Of a stretch of 45,418 bases of DNA, positions 7,321-15,865 are shown piece after piece (position 1 is the first letter of the stretch; each line of letters starts with the position of its first letter). The stretch lies in IMG/VR virus record IMGVR_UViG_3300032298_000063, positions 1-45,418 of that record. One strand, given 5' to 3'. A program made the position numbers and the translations under genes. The notes below the pieces were generated by a model that was not told the DNA's origin, searched no databases, and saw nothing but the letters and a program-made list of their open reading frames with translations. The DNA is from a virus.

Positions 7321-9054
7321 ATGTCAGCACAAGTCACGATTACTCAGCTTCCAGCCGCTGGTGCTATTACAGGCACAGAGTCGGTTCCTATCGTTCAGAA
7401 TGGGGTTACGGTTCGCACGACAACTGGTGCAATTGCTGCATCCCCATCGCAAACCCAGACATTTTTAACGGTAAACCAAGAATCAAGTTTGCCTAACAGT
7501 CGTTATGTTGGCGTTACAAATGGCTTAGTAATTACGGATGCAGGCGCTCAAGGACTCTTTAATATCAGCACTACAGGCGCTTTATTGTCCTTAGTGAACT
7601 CTGGTACTGGCTTTCAGGTAAAAACGTCTTCTACAGCTATTACAAACCGTTCTATAGCGGTTACTGGCAATGGTCTGTCAATTACTAACGGCGACGGCAT
7701 TTCTGGCAATCCTACGATTGCTTTGTCTGGTCAAGTCTTAAACTTTGCAAATGTTAGCGCAAATGGTTTGGTGACTATTACGACGGCTGGCGGTGTTTCG
7801 GCAACGTCAATTACGGGAACGGCAAATCAAATTTCTGTTGCCAATGGAAATGCAGTTGGCGGCGCTCCGACAATAAGTATTGCAAGCAATCCAATATTGC
7901 CCGGTACTGGTGGGGTTCAAGTCCCTTCTGGCACAACGGCTCAACGGTTAAGTGTTAATGGTGTAGTTCGCTACAACACAGATACTGCTAATTTTGAGTT
8001 TTATCAAAACGGTGCTTGGTCAGTTTTTGGCACTGGTGCTGGTTCTGTTACTAACGTATCAGGTACAGCAAATCAAATAACAGTTGTTAACGGCACTACC
8101 ACCCCTACTGTCTCAATTACTAGTAACCCAATAATCCCCGGTACTGCTAGTTTAACGCTGCCTATAGGTAGTTCGTTTGCTCGTCCAGCAACGCCTGTTG
8201 GCGGTATGTTGCGCTATAACAGTGACCTTGGAGTTGTTGAGGCATATACAACCTCTGGCTGGACTACGTTAGGAACTGGTGGTGGAAGCGGTGGTGTAAC
8301 TGCAATCGCTACAGGCACAGGATTAACTGGTGGGCCTATTACCACCACTGGAACCATAGCTATTGCTAATACAGCCGTAACTGCTGGTACTTATGGTTCG
8401 TCTTCAAACATTCCGCAAATAATAATTAACGCTCAAGGGCAAATTACTAGCGCTACAAATATTGCGGTTTCTACAGGCGGCACTGTTACTTCGGTTGATG
8501 TATCAGGCGGCACAACTGGATTAACGACATCTGGTGGCCCAATCACATCAAGCGGAACGATTACGCTTGCAGGCACTTTAGGTGCAACTAATGGCGGCAC
8601 GGGTCAAAACACGTATACGACTGGAGATATTTTATATGCCTCTGCGACCAATACGTTAAGTAAGCTGTCTGTTGGCACAAACGGATTTGTATTAACACTT
8701 GCAGCAGGAGTGCCTACTTGGGCAGCTTCAACTGGTGGCGTAACGTCATTCACTACCTCTTTAAGTGGCTTAACGCCAGCTACTGCTTCTACTGGCGCTA
8801 TTACTCTTGCAGGCACATTAGGCATATCTAGCGGTGGTACAGGACAAACTTCTGCGTCTGCTGCGTTTAATGCTTTGTCTCCCATTACTACTACTGGCGA
8901 CCTTATAATAGGGAATGGAACAAATAGCGCCACAAGGCTTGGGATAGGCTCTAATGGATATGTCTTAACTTCTGATGGAACCACAGCGGCATGGCAAGCA
9001 GCAACTGGCGGCTCATCATCCCAAGCTAATGCGTATGCTTGGTTTATTTCTTAG
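7321..9054 (+). CDS. Tail fibre-like repeat protein
   Basis: This 577-residue protein is built of Thr/Ser/Gly/Asn-rich beta repeats without cysteines. Phrases recur, such as TGTANQISVANG and SGTANQITVVNG, the paired VRYNTDTANFEFYQNGAW and LRYNSDLGVVEAYTTSGW segments, and LAGTLG-x4-GGTGQ near residues 420 and 500. Such repeats are typical of trimeric phage fibres. The start ATG 7321 directly follows the previous stop, so translation is coupled. The C-terminus AYAWFIS is short and hydrophobic. It probably binds the host surface or links other fibres. Shared NGGTG repeats with the protein at 9543 suggest exchange between fibre genes. Confidence 0.78.
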   Translation: MSAQVTITQLPAAGAITGTESVPIVQNGVTVRTTTGAIAASPSQTQTFLTVNQESSLPNSRYVGVTNGLVITDAGAQGLFNISTTGALLSLVNSGTGFQVKTSSTAITNRSIAVTGNGLSITNGDGISGNPTIALSGQVLNFANVSANGLVTITTAGGVSATSITGTANQISVANGNAVGGAPTISIASNPILPGTGGVQVPSGTTAQRLSVNGVVRYNTDTANFEFYQNGAWSVFGTGAGSVTNVSGTANQITVVNGTTTPTVSITSNPIIPGTASLTLPIGSSFARPATPVGGMLRYNSDLGVVEAYTTSGWTTLGTGGGSGGVTAIATGTGLTGGPITTTGTIAIANTAVTAGTYGSSSNIPQIIINAQGQITSATNIAVSTGGTVTSVDVSGGTTGLTTSGGPITSSGTITLAGTLGATNGGTGQNTYTTGDILYASATNTLSKLSVGTNGFVLTLAAGVPTWAASTGGVTSFTTSLSGLTPATASTGAITLAGTLGISSGGTGQTSASAAFNALSPITTTGDLIIGNGTNSATRLGIGSNGYVLTSDGTTAAWQAATGGSSSQANAYAWFIS

Positions 9055-9062
9055 GAAAAAAT

Positions 9063-9533
9063 ATGTTAATCCTTGACGCAACCACAAAATCAATTGTAGT
9101 AGCCATGTCAGGGGCTGCGGCTACGACCAACCCTGACTTTACGGCTGCATACGCTGACAATACTGGCACGGCTTTTACGGAAGGCGCTAACGATGGCGCT
9201 TTAAATGGTACTTCGTCAGTTACTTTAGTCGCTGCTCCTGCTGCTTCTACGCGCAGAACTATTAAGACTATCACTATAGAAAATAGAGATACTGCGGCTG
9301 TTACACTAACTGTTAGCTATAACAACAATGGCACGTTAAGAACAATTGCTAAGGTTACGCTGCAAGTTGGGGATACTTGGACAACAGATGGTGCGTATGA
9401 CACTACTGGCAGTCTAAAGACTGTTGGCGGTACGGTTGCGGTAGCGAATATTGCTAACGGCACGCAAGGTCAGGTATTGATTGCAGGAGCAACTGTACCA
9501 GCATGGAATTATATTACTGGCGGTACTTTTTAA
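9063..9533 (+). CDS. Small beta-rich virion protein, possible fibre or spike
   Basis: The start is ATG 9063, preceded by AGGAAAAAAT; a TTG at 9039 inside the previous gene is rejected. The 156-residue product is Thr/Ala/Asn-rich with beta-strand character, including RRTIKTITIENRDTAAVTLTV (core of about residues 60-78), and ends in YITGGTF. A similar GGTF end occurs in the fibre-like protein at 17374. The gene lies between two fibre-like genes and is probably a short fibre, spike or chaperone partner. No named family is recognised. Confidence 0.65.
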   Translation: MLILDATTKSIVVAMSGAAATTNPDFTAAYADNTGTAFTEGANDGALNGTSSVTLVAAPAASTRRTIKTITIENRDTAAVTLTVSYNNNGTLRTIAKVTLQVGDTWTTDGAYDTTGSLKTVGGTVAVANIANGTQGQVLIAGATVPAWNYITGGTF

Positions 9534-9542
9534 GGAATAAAT

Positions 9543-10178
9543 ATGGCACAAACAAATTACACGCCAGTTTCGCTGTATTACAGCACAACGGCGTCTGCTG
9601 CTCCGACGTCGGGGAACCTTGTCAATGGTGAATTGGCTATTAATATTACTGATGGCAAGCTGTACTACAAAGATAATACTGGCACAGTTCAGGTAATTGC
9701 TACCAAAGCATCGACTACTAACGTATCGTCTATTTCGTTTGGCAGCACAGGATTAACGCCGTCTACAGCCTCCACAGGCGTAGTTACGGTTGCAGGCACC
9801 TTGGCTGTAGCCAACGGTGGTACTGGAGTTACATCTAGCACGGGTTCTGGCAACGTGGTTTTGAGTACGTCTCCTACGCTAGTTACGCCAATTTTAGGTA
9901 CGCCAACTTCAGGTACATTGACTAACGCTACTGGCTTACCATTAACTACTGGCGTGACGGGTACGTTACCAATAGCTAATGGTGGTACGAACGGTACATC
10001 AGCCCCTACAGCGGGTGCTGTGCCTTACGGAACTGGAACTGCATATGCGTTTACTGCTGCGGGTACTGCGGGTGAAGTTTTAACAAGTAACGGTGCAGGC
10101 GCACCTACATGGTCAGCGGCATCGGGTGGCATAACTGCGGGAAAATCTATAGCGCTTGCAATGATTTTCGGATTTTAA
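9543..10178 (+). CDS. Tail fibre-like repeat protein, short
   Basis: This 211-residue protein begins at ATG 9543 after AAGGAATAA. An N-terminal segment ([19 protein letters not shown], residues 26-44) is a common attachment module of phage fibres. It is followed by repeats with VANGGTG and IANGGTN and a [20 protein letters not shown] stretch seen in many metagenomic phage fibres. The C-terminus ends in [12 protein letters not shown], a hydrophobic tail that could pack in a trimer or against the virion. A virion surface role is likely; the receptor is unknown. Confidence 0.78.
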   Translation: MAQTNYTPVSLYYSTTASAAPTSGNLVNGELAINITDGKLYYKDNTGTVQVIATKASTTNVSSISFGSTGLTPSTASTGVVTVAGTLAVANGGTGVTSSTGSGNVVLSTSPTLVTPILGTPTSGTLTNATGLPLTTGVTGTLPIANGGTNGTSAPTAGAVPYGTGTAYAFTAAGTAGEVLTSNGAGAPTWSAASGGITAGKSIALAMIFGF

Positions 10179-10208
10179 ATTTTTATTTTTGGATTCTAAG
10201 GAGCCGCT

Positions 10209-10607
10209 ATGGCAAACCCAAATATTGTTAACGTCACTACCATTTTTGGTAAGACGACGTACCTTACCCCATCAGCTACTACTGCGGTGGTTCTGTTACC
10301 TAATGCTGCTGCGTCTGGCAAAGTTTTTAAAATTAACCAGATTGTTGCTGCCAATGTTAATGGTTCCGCTGCTGTGGATACTACGGTATCTATCTACTCA
10401 AACGGCGCGGTTGCTCAAGGCTCTGCACCATCGGGCGGTACAGCGTATCCAGTTGCAAGCACAATTTCTGTTCCTGCTGATGCTTCGTTAATCGTTACGG
10501 ATAAAACTACAGCGATTTACTTAGAAGAAGGCAATAGCATTACGGTGACATCTGGTACAGCTAGTGGGATTACCTACTCAATAAGCTACGAAGACATAGC
10601 GTCTTAA
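10209..10607 (+). CDS. Small beta-rich virion protein
   Basis: This 132-residue protein has a strong TAAGGAG site before ATG 10209. It is Thr/Val/Ala-rich with predicted beta strands throughout (TTAVVLLPNAAASGKVFKIN, residues 24-43), and ends in SYEDIAS. No cysteine, signal peptide or membrane segment is present. It lies between a short fibre gene and the glycine-rich adhesin genes, so it is probably a structural or decoration component of the fibre assembly. I do not recognise its family. Confidence 0.65.
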   Translation: MANPNIVNVTTIFGKTTYLTPSATTAVVLLPNAAASGKVFKINQIVAANVNGSAAVDTTVSIYSNGAVAQGSAPSGGTAYPVASTISVPADASLIVTDKTTAIYLEEGNSITVTSGTASGITYSISYEDIAS

Positions 10608-10619
10608 TAAGGGGTTGCT

Positions 10620-12302
10620 ATGGCAATTCATGGTTATCCCGGTCAGATAATAAGCGCGACACCTCCGTCTACCTTTTCTGGTATTTGGACGCTTGGGAGA
10701 TTTCCTCTTTACGGCACAACTGTCTCTCAAGTATTTACTTTTACAGAAACGTGGGTATGTCCTACTGGCGTTACTTCTGTAGATTATTTGGTTGTAGCTG
10801 GTGGAGCTGGTGGCGGTTCTCAAGGGGCTGGAGGTGGAGCAGGTGGTTTTAGAACTGGAACTGCATTAGCTGTTACGCCCGGAACGTCTTACACGATTAC
10901 TGTGGGCAGTGGAGGGGCTGGGTCAGCTTCAACTTCTGCTGCTGGTAATAATGGGGGTAATTCCTCAATTGGTTCCCCTGCTTCTATTACATCTAATGGT
11001 GGTGGTGGCGGAGGGTCTAGAAGTGCAGCAGCAGCAAGTGGTGGCTCTGGCGGTGGCGCAAACGGTAATGCAGGAGCAGCAGGTTCTGGTAACACTCCTT
11101 CTGCATCTCCATCGCAAGGCAATAATGGAGGGGCTGGTAGCTCAGGGCCTGTTGAATCTTCTGGTGGTGGAGGCGGTGCAGGCGCAGTTGGTGGTACTGG
11201 TCTTAGTAATGTTGGCGGTGATGGTGGTTCTGGATTAGCCTCATCTATTTCTGGTTCTGGCTTTTATTATTCTGGCGGCGGTGGCGGAAGTATTAGTACA
11301 AGTAGCGGCACAGGCGGTTTAGGTGGAATTGGTGGTGGTGGAAATGGAAATGTAACCAATAACGGTAACGGCACAGCAGGAACTGCATCACTAGGTGGTG
11401 GTGGCGGTGGCGCTCCTCTTGGGTTTACAGGCGGCGCAGGCGGTTCAGGCATAGTCATCCTTAGATACACAATACCAAGAGTTGTTGGCAATGTAATTCG
11501 TTTTACTTCTACAACCACATTCCAAATACCTAACGGCATTAACAGCGTTGATTATTTAGTTGTTGGCGGTGGCGGCGGCGGCGGTAGAAGCGGCGGAGGA
11601 GGTGGTGCTGGCGGGTTTAGGACAGGTACTTCACTAGCTGTTACTGCTGGTGCTACATACACTATTGCTGTTGGTGCTGGAGGCTCTGGTGCTTCAGGAA
11701 GTTTAAGTGCTGGCGTAAGTGGTGGGAATTCTACCTTTAGTTCAATTACATCTGCTGGTGGTGGAGGTGGAGGCGGTATTGCTGTAGGCGGCGCTCAACA
11801 GGCTGGAGTTGCTGGCGGTTCGGGTGGTGGAGGTGGACACTCAGGAGGGGGACAACCCGGTGGAGCTGGCAATACTCCTGCCTCATCAAGCCCTCCAGAT
11901 TCTAATGCTGTGCAAGGTACTGCAGGTGGAAGTTCATCAGGGAGTAGTCCATATGCAGTAGGAGGGGGTGGCGGGGCTACTTCTGCTGGAACCGCTGGCG
12001 CTGGCGGGGCATCTGGTGCTGGTGGCGCTGGCACTGCTTCATCTATTTCAGGAACAGCTATAACGTATGCTGGCGGTGGCGGAGGTGGAAGTGGCGCTGG
12101 GCCATTTACTGCTACTGCTGGCGCTGGTGGCGCTGGTGGCGGTGGTGCTGGTGGTTCTGGCGCTCTTGCAGCAGGTGCGGCTGGAGTTAATGGCTTAGGG
12201 GCTGGAGGTGGCGGCGGAACATACCCAGATTCCCCATCTGGGTATGCTGGTATTGGTGGCAATGGTGGCTCCGGTATTGTTATCCTCAAATTTAATGCAT
12301 AA
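10620..12302 (+). CDS. Glycine-rich adhesin-like protein, two domains
   Basis: This 560-residue protein begins HGYPGQIISATPP and then carries two long glycine-rich domains, about residues 39-283 and 290-560. Each opens with a VDYLVV strand followed by poly-Gly, then AGGFRTGT, a YTI-V-V-G-GG strand, an NGGNS-type box and a SGIVIL strand at its end. Glycine-rich sandwich domains of this kind form receptor-binding tips in some phages, such as gp38-like adhesins; that comparison is inference. The gene next door is a paralogue with the same layout. RBS AAGGGG precedes ATG 10620 closely. Confidence 0.8.
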   Translation: MAIHGYPGQIISATPPSTFSGIWTLGRFPLYGTTVSQVFTFTETWVCPTGVTSVDYLVVAGGAGGGSQGAGGGAGGFRTGTALAVTPGTSYTITVGSGGAGSASTSAAGNNGGNSSIGSPASITSNGGGGGGSRSAAAASGGSGGGANGNAGAAGSGNTPSASPSQGNNGGAGSSGPVESSGGGGGAGAVGGTGLSNVGGDGGSGLASSISGSGFYYSGGGGGSISTSSGTGGLGGIGGGGNGNVTNNGNGTAGTASLGGGGGGAPLGFTGGAGGSGIVILRYTIPRVVGNVIRFTSTTTFQIPNGINSVDYLVVGGGGGGGRSGGGGGAGGFRTGTSLAVTAGATYTIAVGAGGSGASGSLSAGVSGGNSTFSSITSAGGGGGGGIAVGGAQQAGVAGGSGGGGGHSGGGQPGGAGNTPASSSPPDSNAVQGTAGGSSSGSSPYAVGGGGGATSAGTAGAGGASGAGGAGTASSISGTAITYAGGGGGGSGAGPFTATAGAGGAGGGGAGGSGALAAGAAGVNGLGAGGGGGTYPDSPSGYAGIGGNGGSGIVILKFNA

Positions 12303-14002
12303 GGTGAACGATGAGTAATTATCCCGGTCGGATTATCACCAAGGCTCCGATAACAATATCAACCACATCAGCTTCAGGTATCTGGACGCTGCAACAGGCG
12401 CTGCAAGCTATTAAATCAGGTGTGTGGCCCGGTATTGGCTCGACTGTTACTACCAGCTTTACTTCTTCTGGCTACTGGACTGCACCTGCTGGTGTTACAG
12501 AGGTAGATTATCTGGTGGTGGCTGGCGGTGGTGGGGGTGGTGTAAATGGCGGTGGCGGTGGAGCTGGTGGGTTTTTAACTGGTACTGCGCTAACTGTTGT
12601 GCCGGGCACTACGTATGCTGTATTGGTTGGAGCAGGAGGCGCTGGCGGAACAACTGAAAATGCCACTACTTCACCGTCTGGAGTTAGTTCTGTATTTGCA
12701 TCAATCATTGCTACTGGTGGTGGCGGTGGTGGAAATCGTTCTGGCGGTTTAGGTGGCTCTGGTGGTTCTGGTGGTGGAGGAGCATCTGGTACAGGTTCAA
12801 CTGTTGCTGGTGGCACGGGGAACACCCCATCGACTACACCGTCACAAGGAAATAATGGTGGAAGTGGTGCGGCTACAGGAAACGTTGCGAATGGTGGCGG
12901 CGGCGGTGCTAATCCAACTACCGGTGTTGGCGGGAGTGGAGTTGCAAGCCCACAAACATCAGGTAATGGTGGAAACGGTACAGCATCTACTTTAAGTGGG
13001 TCTAGCGTTACTTACGCTGGAGGCGGTGGTTCAGGAAATAGTCAAGTAACTGCTGGAACAGGTGGAACTGGTGGCGGGGGAAATGGGTCAGGCCCTAATA
13101 TTGCTGGTGTCGCAGGAACAGCTAATACTGGCGGTGGCGGTGGCGGTAGTGGTGGAGGCTCTCCACAACAACCCGGCGGTGCAGGCGGCAGCGGTATAGT
13201 CATCATCAGATACGTAGCCCCTGCCATTGGAGTAATTTCTTTTAACAGCACTTATACTTTTACTATGCCACAGGGCGTTACTAGTGTTGATTATCTAGTT
13301 GTTGCTGGCGGTGGTGGTGGCGCTATGAATCAAGGCTCTAATTCTGCTGGCGGAGGCGGTGCTGGTGGTTTTAGAACGGGTACTGCACTACCTGTTAGTT
13401 CTGGAGCTACATATACAATAACCGTTGGTGGTGGTGGAGCAGGAAGTCCGACAGAAAACGGCGATGGAGCAAACGGAGGAAATTCTACGTTTAGTACCAT
13501 TACGTCCAACGGCGGTGGCGGTGCTGGACATAACATTACAAATGGTTTGAATGGCGGTTCTGGTGGTGGTGCTGGCAGCCAAAGAACTGGGGGTTCTGGT
13601 AACACTCCAAGTCAACCATCAGCAGGTGGTAATGGCGCACCTGCCGTAGCTTACCAAGGATTTAATGGCGGCAACGGCAGTCCATCTTCTGCTGGTGGTG
13701 GTGGCGGTGGAGCTGGTGCTGCTGGTTCAACTGCTCCATCAAATTCAGTAGGAGGTAACGGAGGAAACGGTCAAGCATCAACCATTACTGGTTCTAGTGT
13801 TACCTATGCTGGTGGCGCAGGTGGTCAAGGAAATACTACTGGCGGTACTGGTGGTTCTGGCGGAGGAGGCAACGGCGCAAGTAACAATACTGGACATACA
13901 GCGGGGTCTGCATATCTTGGTGGTGGCGGTGGGTCTGGATATACAAATCCGTCTTCAGGACAAAATGGCGGTTCAGGCATTGTTATTCTTAAATTAAACT
14001 CA
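10733..14002 (+). repeat. Four diverged copies of a glycine-rich domain
   Basis: Four units of roughly 750-800 bases run in series, about 10733-11480, 11490-12299, 12455-13220 and 13235-14002, two in each adhesin gene. They share the order of boxes: VDYLVV, AGGFRTGT or AGGFLTGT, NGGNS in most, GNTPS or GNTPA, YAGGGG and SGIVI. The protein order is kept although DNA has drifted. Boundaries are approximate. Confidence 0.75.
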
Positions 14003-14005
14003 TAA
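12311..14005 (+). CDS. Glycine-rich adhesin-like protein, paralogue of the upstream gene
   Basis: This 564-residue protein repeats the design of its neighbour: a short NYPGRIITKAP leader, a linker with SGIWTL as in the upstream protein, and two glycine-rich domains (about residues 48-300 and 305-564). The boxes GNTPSTTPSQGNNGG and YAGGGGS, and the end SGIVILKLNS, match positions in the other copies. It starts nine bases after the upstream stop with GGTGA as site. The pair probably arose by gene duplication and may give the phage alternative or combined receptor-binding tips. Confidence 0.8.
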   Translation: MSNYPGRIITKAPITISTTSASGIWTLQQALQAIKSGVWPGIGSTVTTSFTSSGYWTAPAGVTEVDYLVVAGGGGGGVNGGGGGAGGFLTGTALTVVPGTTYAVLVGAGGAGGTTENATTSPSGVSSVFASIIATGGGGGGNRSGGLGGSGGSGGGGASGTGSTVAGGTGNTPSTTPSQGNNGGSGAATGNVANGGGGGANPTTGVGGSGVASPQTSGNGGNGTASTLSGSSVTYAGGGGSGNSQVTAGTGGTGGGGNGSGPNIAGVAGTANTGGGGGGSGGGSPQQPGGAGGSGIVIIRYVAPAIGVISFNSTYTFTMPQGVTSVDYLVVAGGGGGAMNQGSNSAGGGGAGGFRTGTALPVSSGATYTITVGGGGAGSPTENGDGANGGNSTFSTITSNGGGGAGHNITNGLNGGSGGGAGSQRTGGSGNTPSQPSAGGNGAPAVAYQGFNGGNGSPSSAGGGGGGAGAAGSTAPSNSVGGNGGNGQASTITGSSVTYAGGAGGQGNTTGGTGGSGGGGNGASNNTGHTAGSAYLGGGGGSGYTNPSSGQNGGSGIVILKLNS

Positions 14006-14016
14006 GGAGAGTGAGA

Positions 14017-14271
14017 GTGGAGTCAAAAATTTATCAACTCTACGGTATCGACACAGCTATGCACTTACTGCGCCCCGGCGCTAAGTGGGAAATCAGCAAC
14101 ACCATGTTCACACGCTGGGAAGACCCGCGCCCGTGTCCGACTATGGAAGAAGTGATGGAAACGATGGAGAAGATAAAGGCGTTTGAAGACAGTATCAATA
14201 CGATTTGGACTCAAGAACAGATAGAAAAAATGCGTGGTCAGCAAGAGATATACGATAAGGCGGTTGCATGA
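14017..14271 (+). CDS. Small phage protein near fibres, possible assembly factor
   Basis: Two GTG codons are close together. The one at 14017 is chosen because it lies six bases after AAGGAGA, whereas 14011 abuts it. The 84-residue acidic product includes YGIDTAMHLLRPGAKWEISN, then RWEDPRPCPTMEEV and a helical C-terminus. I recall this protein following fibre genes in other aquatic phages. Conserved Trp and Pro residues suggest a folded core. A tail-fibre assembly or chaperone role would fit its position, but no function is established. It overlaps the next gene by ATGA. Confidence 0.72.
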   Translation: MESKIYQLYGIDTAMHLLRPGAKWEISNTMFTRWEDPRPCPTMEEVMETMEKIKAFEDSINTIWTQEQIEKMRGQQEIYDKAVA

Positions 14272-14876
14272 ACATAAACAACCTATTTCCAACAGCGGTA
14301 GGTTTTTCTAAGTTAGACCGTGAGCTAACGGAAGAGGAATTAAAGTTTATTAGAGAACAAGTGCGTTACCCAAACGAAGGCAATACGACTAGCGAAAACC
14401 GAAAGATTTTGAAGTCTGTTGAGATGACAGAAATTCGTGAGTTTATTGAAGACGCGATGTTAGATTACTTTAAGTCGGTGTATGCGCCTAAGCATGATGT
14501 AACGCCATACATAACACAGTCGTGGGCTAATTTTACTGATAAGGGTCAGTACCACCATAAGCATCAACACCCTAACAGCATTATCTCTGGTGTGTTTTAC
14601 CCACAAGCAGATAGAGAAACAGACAGAATTTATTTTTACAAAGATGGTTACGAGCGTATTAAGATTCCAACAGAAAACTGGAACCATTGGAATAGTGAGA
14701 GTTGGTGGTATGAGACAGGTACTGGAGATTTAATTATTTTCCCATCTGACTTGACGCATATGGTTCAGACTAAGCAGGGCGACGGGACACGCATTAGCAT
14801 TTCGTTTAACACCTTTGTAAAAGGGTACATTGGTTCGGACGAGAGTCTGACAGGTTTACATTTAGGAGAAGAGTAA
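14268..14876 (+). CDS. 2OG-Fe(II) oxygenase family protein
   Basis: This 202-residue protein resembles the 2OG-FeII_Oxy_5 group often found in cyanophages and other aquatic phages. Iron ligands are probably within HHKHQHPNS (H99 and H101) and H164 in DLTHMVQ, with R175 in GTRISISFN for 2-oxoglutarate. The N-terminus opens with LFPTAVGFSKL, usual for the family. It should hydroxylate a substrate using oxygen and 2-oxoglutarate; the target is unknown. Position after the fibre genes suggests a fibre protein, but a host or nucleic acid target cannot be excluded. Start and stop overlap both neighbours. Confidence 0.85.
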   Translation: MNINNLFPTAVGFSKLDRELTEEELKFIREQVRYPNEGNTTSENRKILKSVEMTEIREFIEDAMLDYFKSVYAPKHDVTPYITQSWANFTDKGQYHHKHQHPNSIISGVFYPQADRETDRIYFYKDGYERIKIPTENWNHWNSESWWYETGTGDLIIFPSDLTHMVQTKQGDGTRISISFNTFVKGYIGSDESLTGLHLGEE

Positions 14877-15235
14877 TGGCACATTTTGCCCAGCTTGATT
14901 CAAACAACGTGGTTATCCAAGTCATTGTGGTTGATAACAAAGACACGGCTGACGCTTTTGGTGTTGAGAAAGAACATATCGGCGCTGCGTTCTGCGAACG
15001 TGTACTCGGCGGCAACTGGAAACAAACCAGCTATAACGGCAACAAGCGTAAGAACTACGCTGGCATTGGCTACAAGTATCACGAAGACATAGATGCGTTT
15101 GTGTCTCCACAACCATTTCCAAGCTGGGCGTTAGATGCTAATGCGCAGTGGCAACCTCCAGTAGCTATGCCTACAGAGGGTATGCACACATGGGATGAAG
15201 CTACAACTTCTTGGATAGCAGCACCAACTGCATAA
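14876..15235 (+). CDS. Conserved small tail-region protein
   Basis: This 119-residue protein starts within the upstream TAATG overlap. It has the phrases AHFAQLDSNNVVIQVIVVDN, FCERVLGGNWKQTSYNG and KNYAGIGYKYHEDIDAFVSP, then a Pro/Trp-rich tail ending in TSWIAAPTA. I recall this family from many cyanophage and freshwater phage genomes, encoded next to 2OG oxygenase and fibre genes. It is probably a fibre-related or assembly protein. No catalytic motif is evident. Confidence 0.78.
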   Translation: MAHFAQLDSNNVVIQVIVVDNKDTADAFGVEKEHIGAAFCERVLGGNWKQTSYNGNKRKNYAGIGYKYHEDIDAFVSPQPFPSWALDANAQWQPPVAMPTEGMHTWDEATTSWIAAPTA

Positions 15236-15245
15236 GGTAGTGGTT

Positions 15246-15404
15246 ATGGACATCAATTTAAAATTTACGATTGACGAGGTTAATGAGTTGCTGACTGCTT
15301 TGGGTCAACTTCCTTACACTCAGTCATTCCAGCTTATTCAAGCTATTCATAATCAAGCTATACCTCAGATACAGGCGGCTAACACAGAGGTCGCAAATGG
15401 CTGA
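15246..15404 (+). CDS. Small 52-residue phage protein
   Basis: The frame from ATG 15246 to TGA 15404 encodes MDINLKFTIDEVNELLTALG followed by QLPYTQSFQLIQAIHNQAIP and a short tail. It has AAGG upstream and overlaps the next start by eight bases (ATGGCTGA), which supports real translation. It is probably all helical and soluble. I recall similar small proteins beside holin genes in aquatic phages. Function is unknown. Confidence 0.7.
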   Translation: MDINLKFTIDEVNELLTALGQLPYTQSFQLIQAIHNQAIPQIQAANTEVANG

Positions 15405-15594
15405 GGATACCGATACACGCCTATCAGTGCATGAGGCTGTTTGCGCTGAACGATACATTGGCATACAAAAAAGGTTTGATGAAGGCTCTAAGCGCATGAC
15501 CAAAATAGAGTATCTGTTGTATGTAGTTATTTTGGCTGTGTTAATGGGGCCGGGTGTTGCTGCTGAATTTTTAAAGAAATTTTTTGGAGTTTGA
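15397..15594 (+). CDS. Small membrane protein of the lysis cassette, holin-like
   Basis: This 65-residue protein has a polar N-terminal half with a likely short helix (DTRLSVHEAVCAERYIGIQK), then one membrane segment near residues 38-58 (YLLYVVILAVLMGPGVAAEF) and a basic end KKFFGV. The layout resembles XhlA-type holin helpers. It begins inside the previous gene and the next gene starts two bases after its stop. It probably works with the following two membrane proteins to reach the host inner membrane at lysis. The exact role is inferred. Confidence 0.65.
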   Translation: MAEDTDTRLSVHEAVCAERYIGIQKRFDEGSKRMTKIEYLLYVVILAVLMGPGVAAEFLKKFFGV

Positions 15595-15595
15595 C

Positions 15596-15865
15596 ATGAA
15601 CTGGAGCGACTTACTCAAAGCAGTAATTCCTGTCATTGTTGCATCCCTTGCTTGGCTTTTGGGTCAGGTTTCTGACTTTTCTACTCGGTTGACTAAGATT
15701 GAAGGTTCGATGCCTGCTTTAATTACCAAAGAGGGCGTCCCAACAGATAGCCCAATCTCTGCGGAGCGACGAGCCATAATGAAAGAGCAGTTGATGAATC
15801 ACATCAACGAGTTGCACGTCAAAGTCAGGTTGCTTGAAGAACACGAGAAAATGACAAAGAAATGA
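15596..15865 (+). CDS. Membrane-anchored coiled-coil lysis protein, possible spanin or holin partner
   Basis: ATG 15596 is chosen because GGAG lies six bases upstream; an in-frame TTG at 15584 sits on that site. The 89-residue product has an N-terminal membrane helix (residues 5-24, LLKAVIPVIVASLAWLLGQV) and a charged, coiled-coil-like remainder (RLTKIEGSMPALITKEG, then HINELHVKVRLLEEHEK). That topology is like an inner-membrane spanin, although I also recall this family as DUF7201 without a role. It overlaps the 3TM holin gene by ATGA. Confidence 0.65.
   Translation: MNWSDLLKAVIPVIVASLAWLLGQVSDFSTRLTKIEGSMPALITKEGVPTDSPISAERRAIMKEQLMNHINELHVKVRLLEEHEKMTKK

Noticed and set aside
8604-8984. 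A 126-codon minus-strand frame
   Set aside because: It is antisense to the fibre gene, has no ribosome site, and its Pro/Val composition follows from the Gly/Thr repeats.
10889-13615. Several minus-strand Pro-rich open frames
   Set aside because: They are mirror images of the glycine-rich adhesin genes: Gly codons read backwards become Pro. None has a ribosome site or a sensible gene order.
14268-14876. The 2OG oxygenase as a TET-type partner of the glycosyltransferase
   Set aside because: Its motifs fit the small fibre-region oxygenase group, it is far from the glycosyltransferase, and it lies in the late rather than early region.
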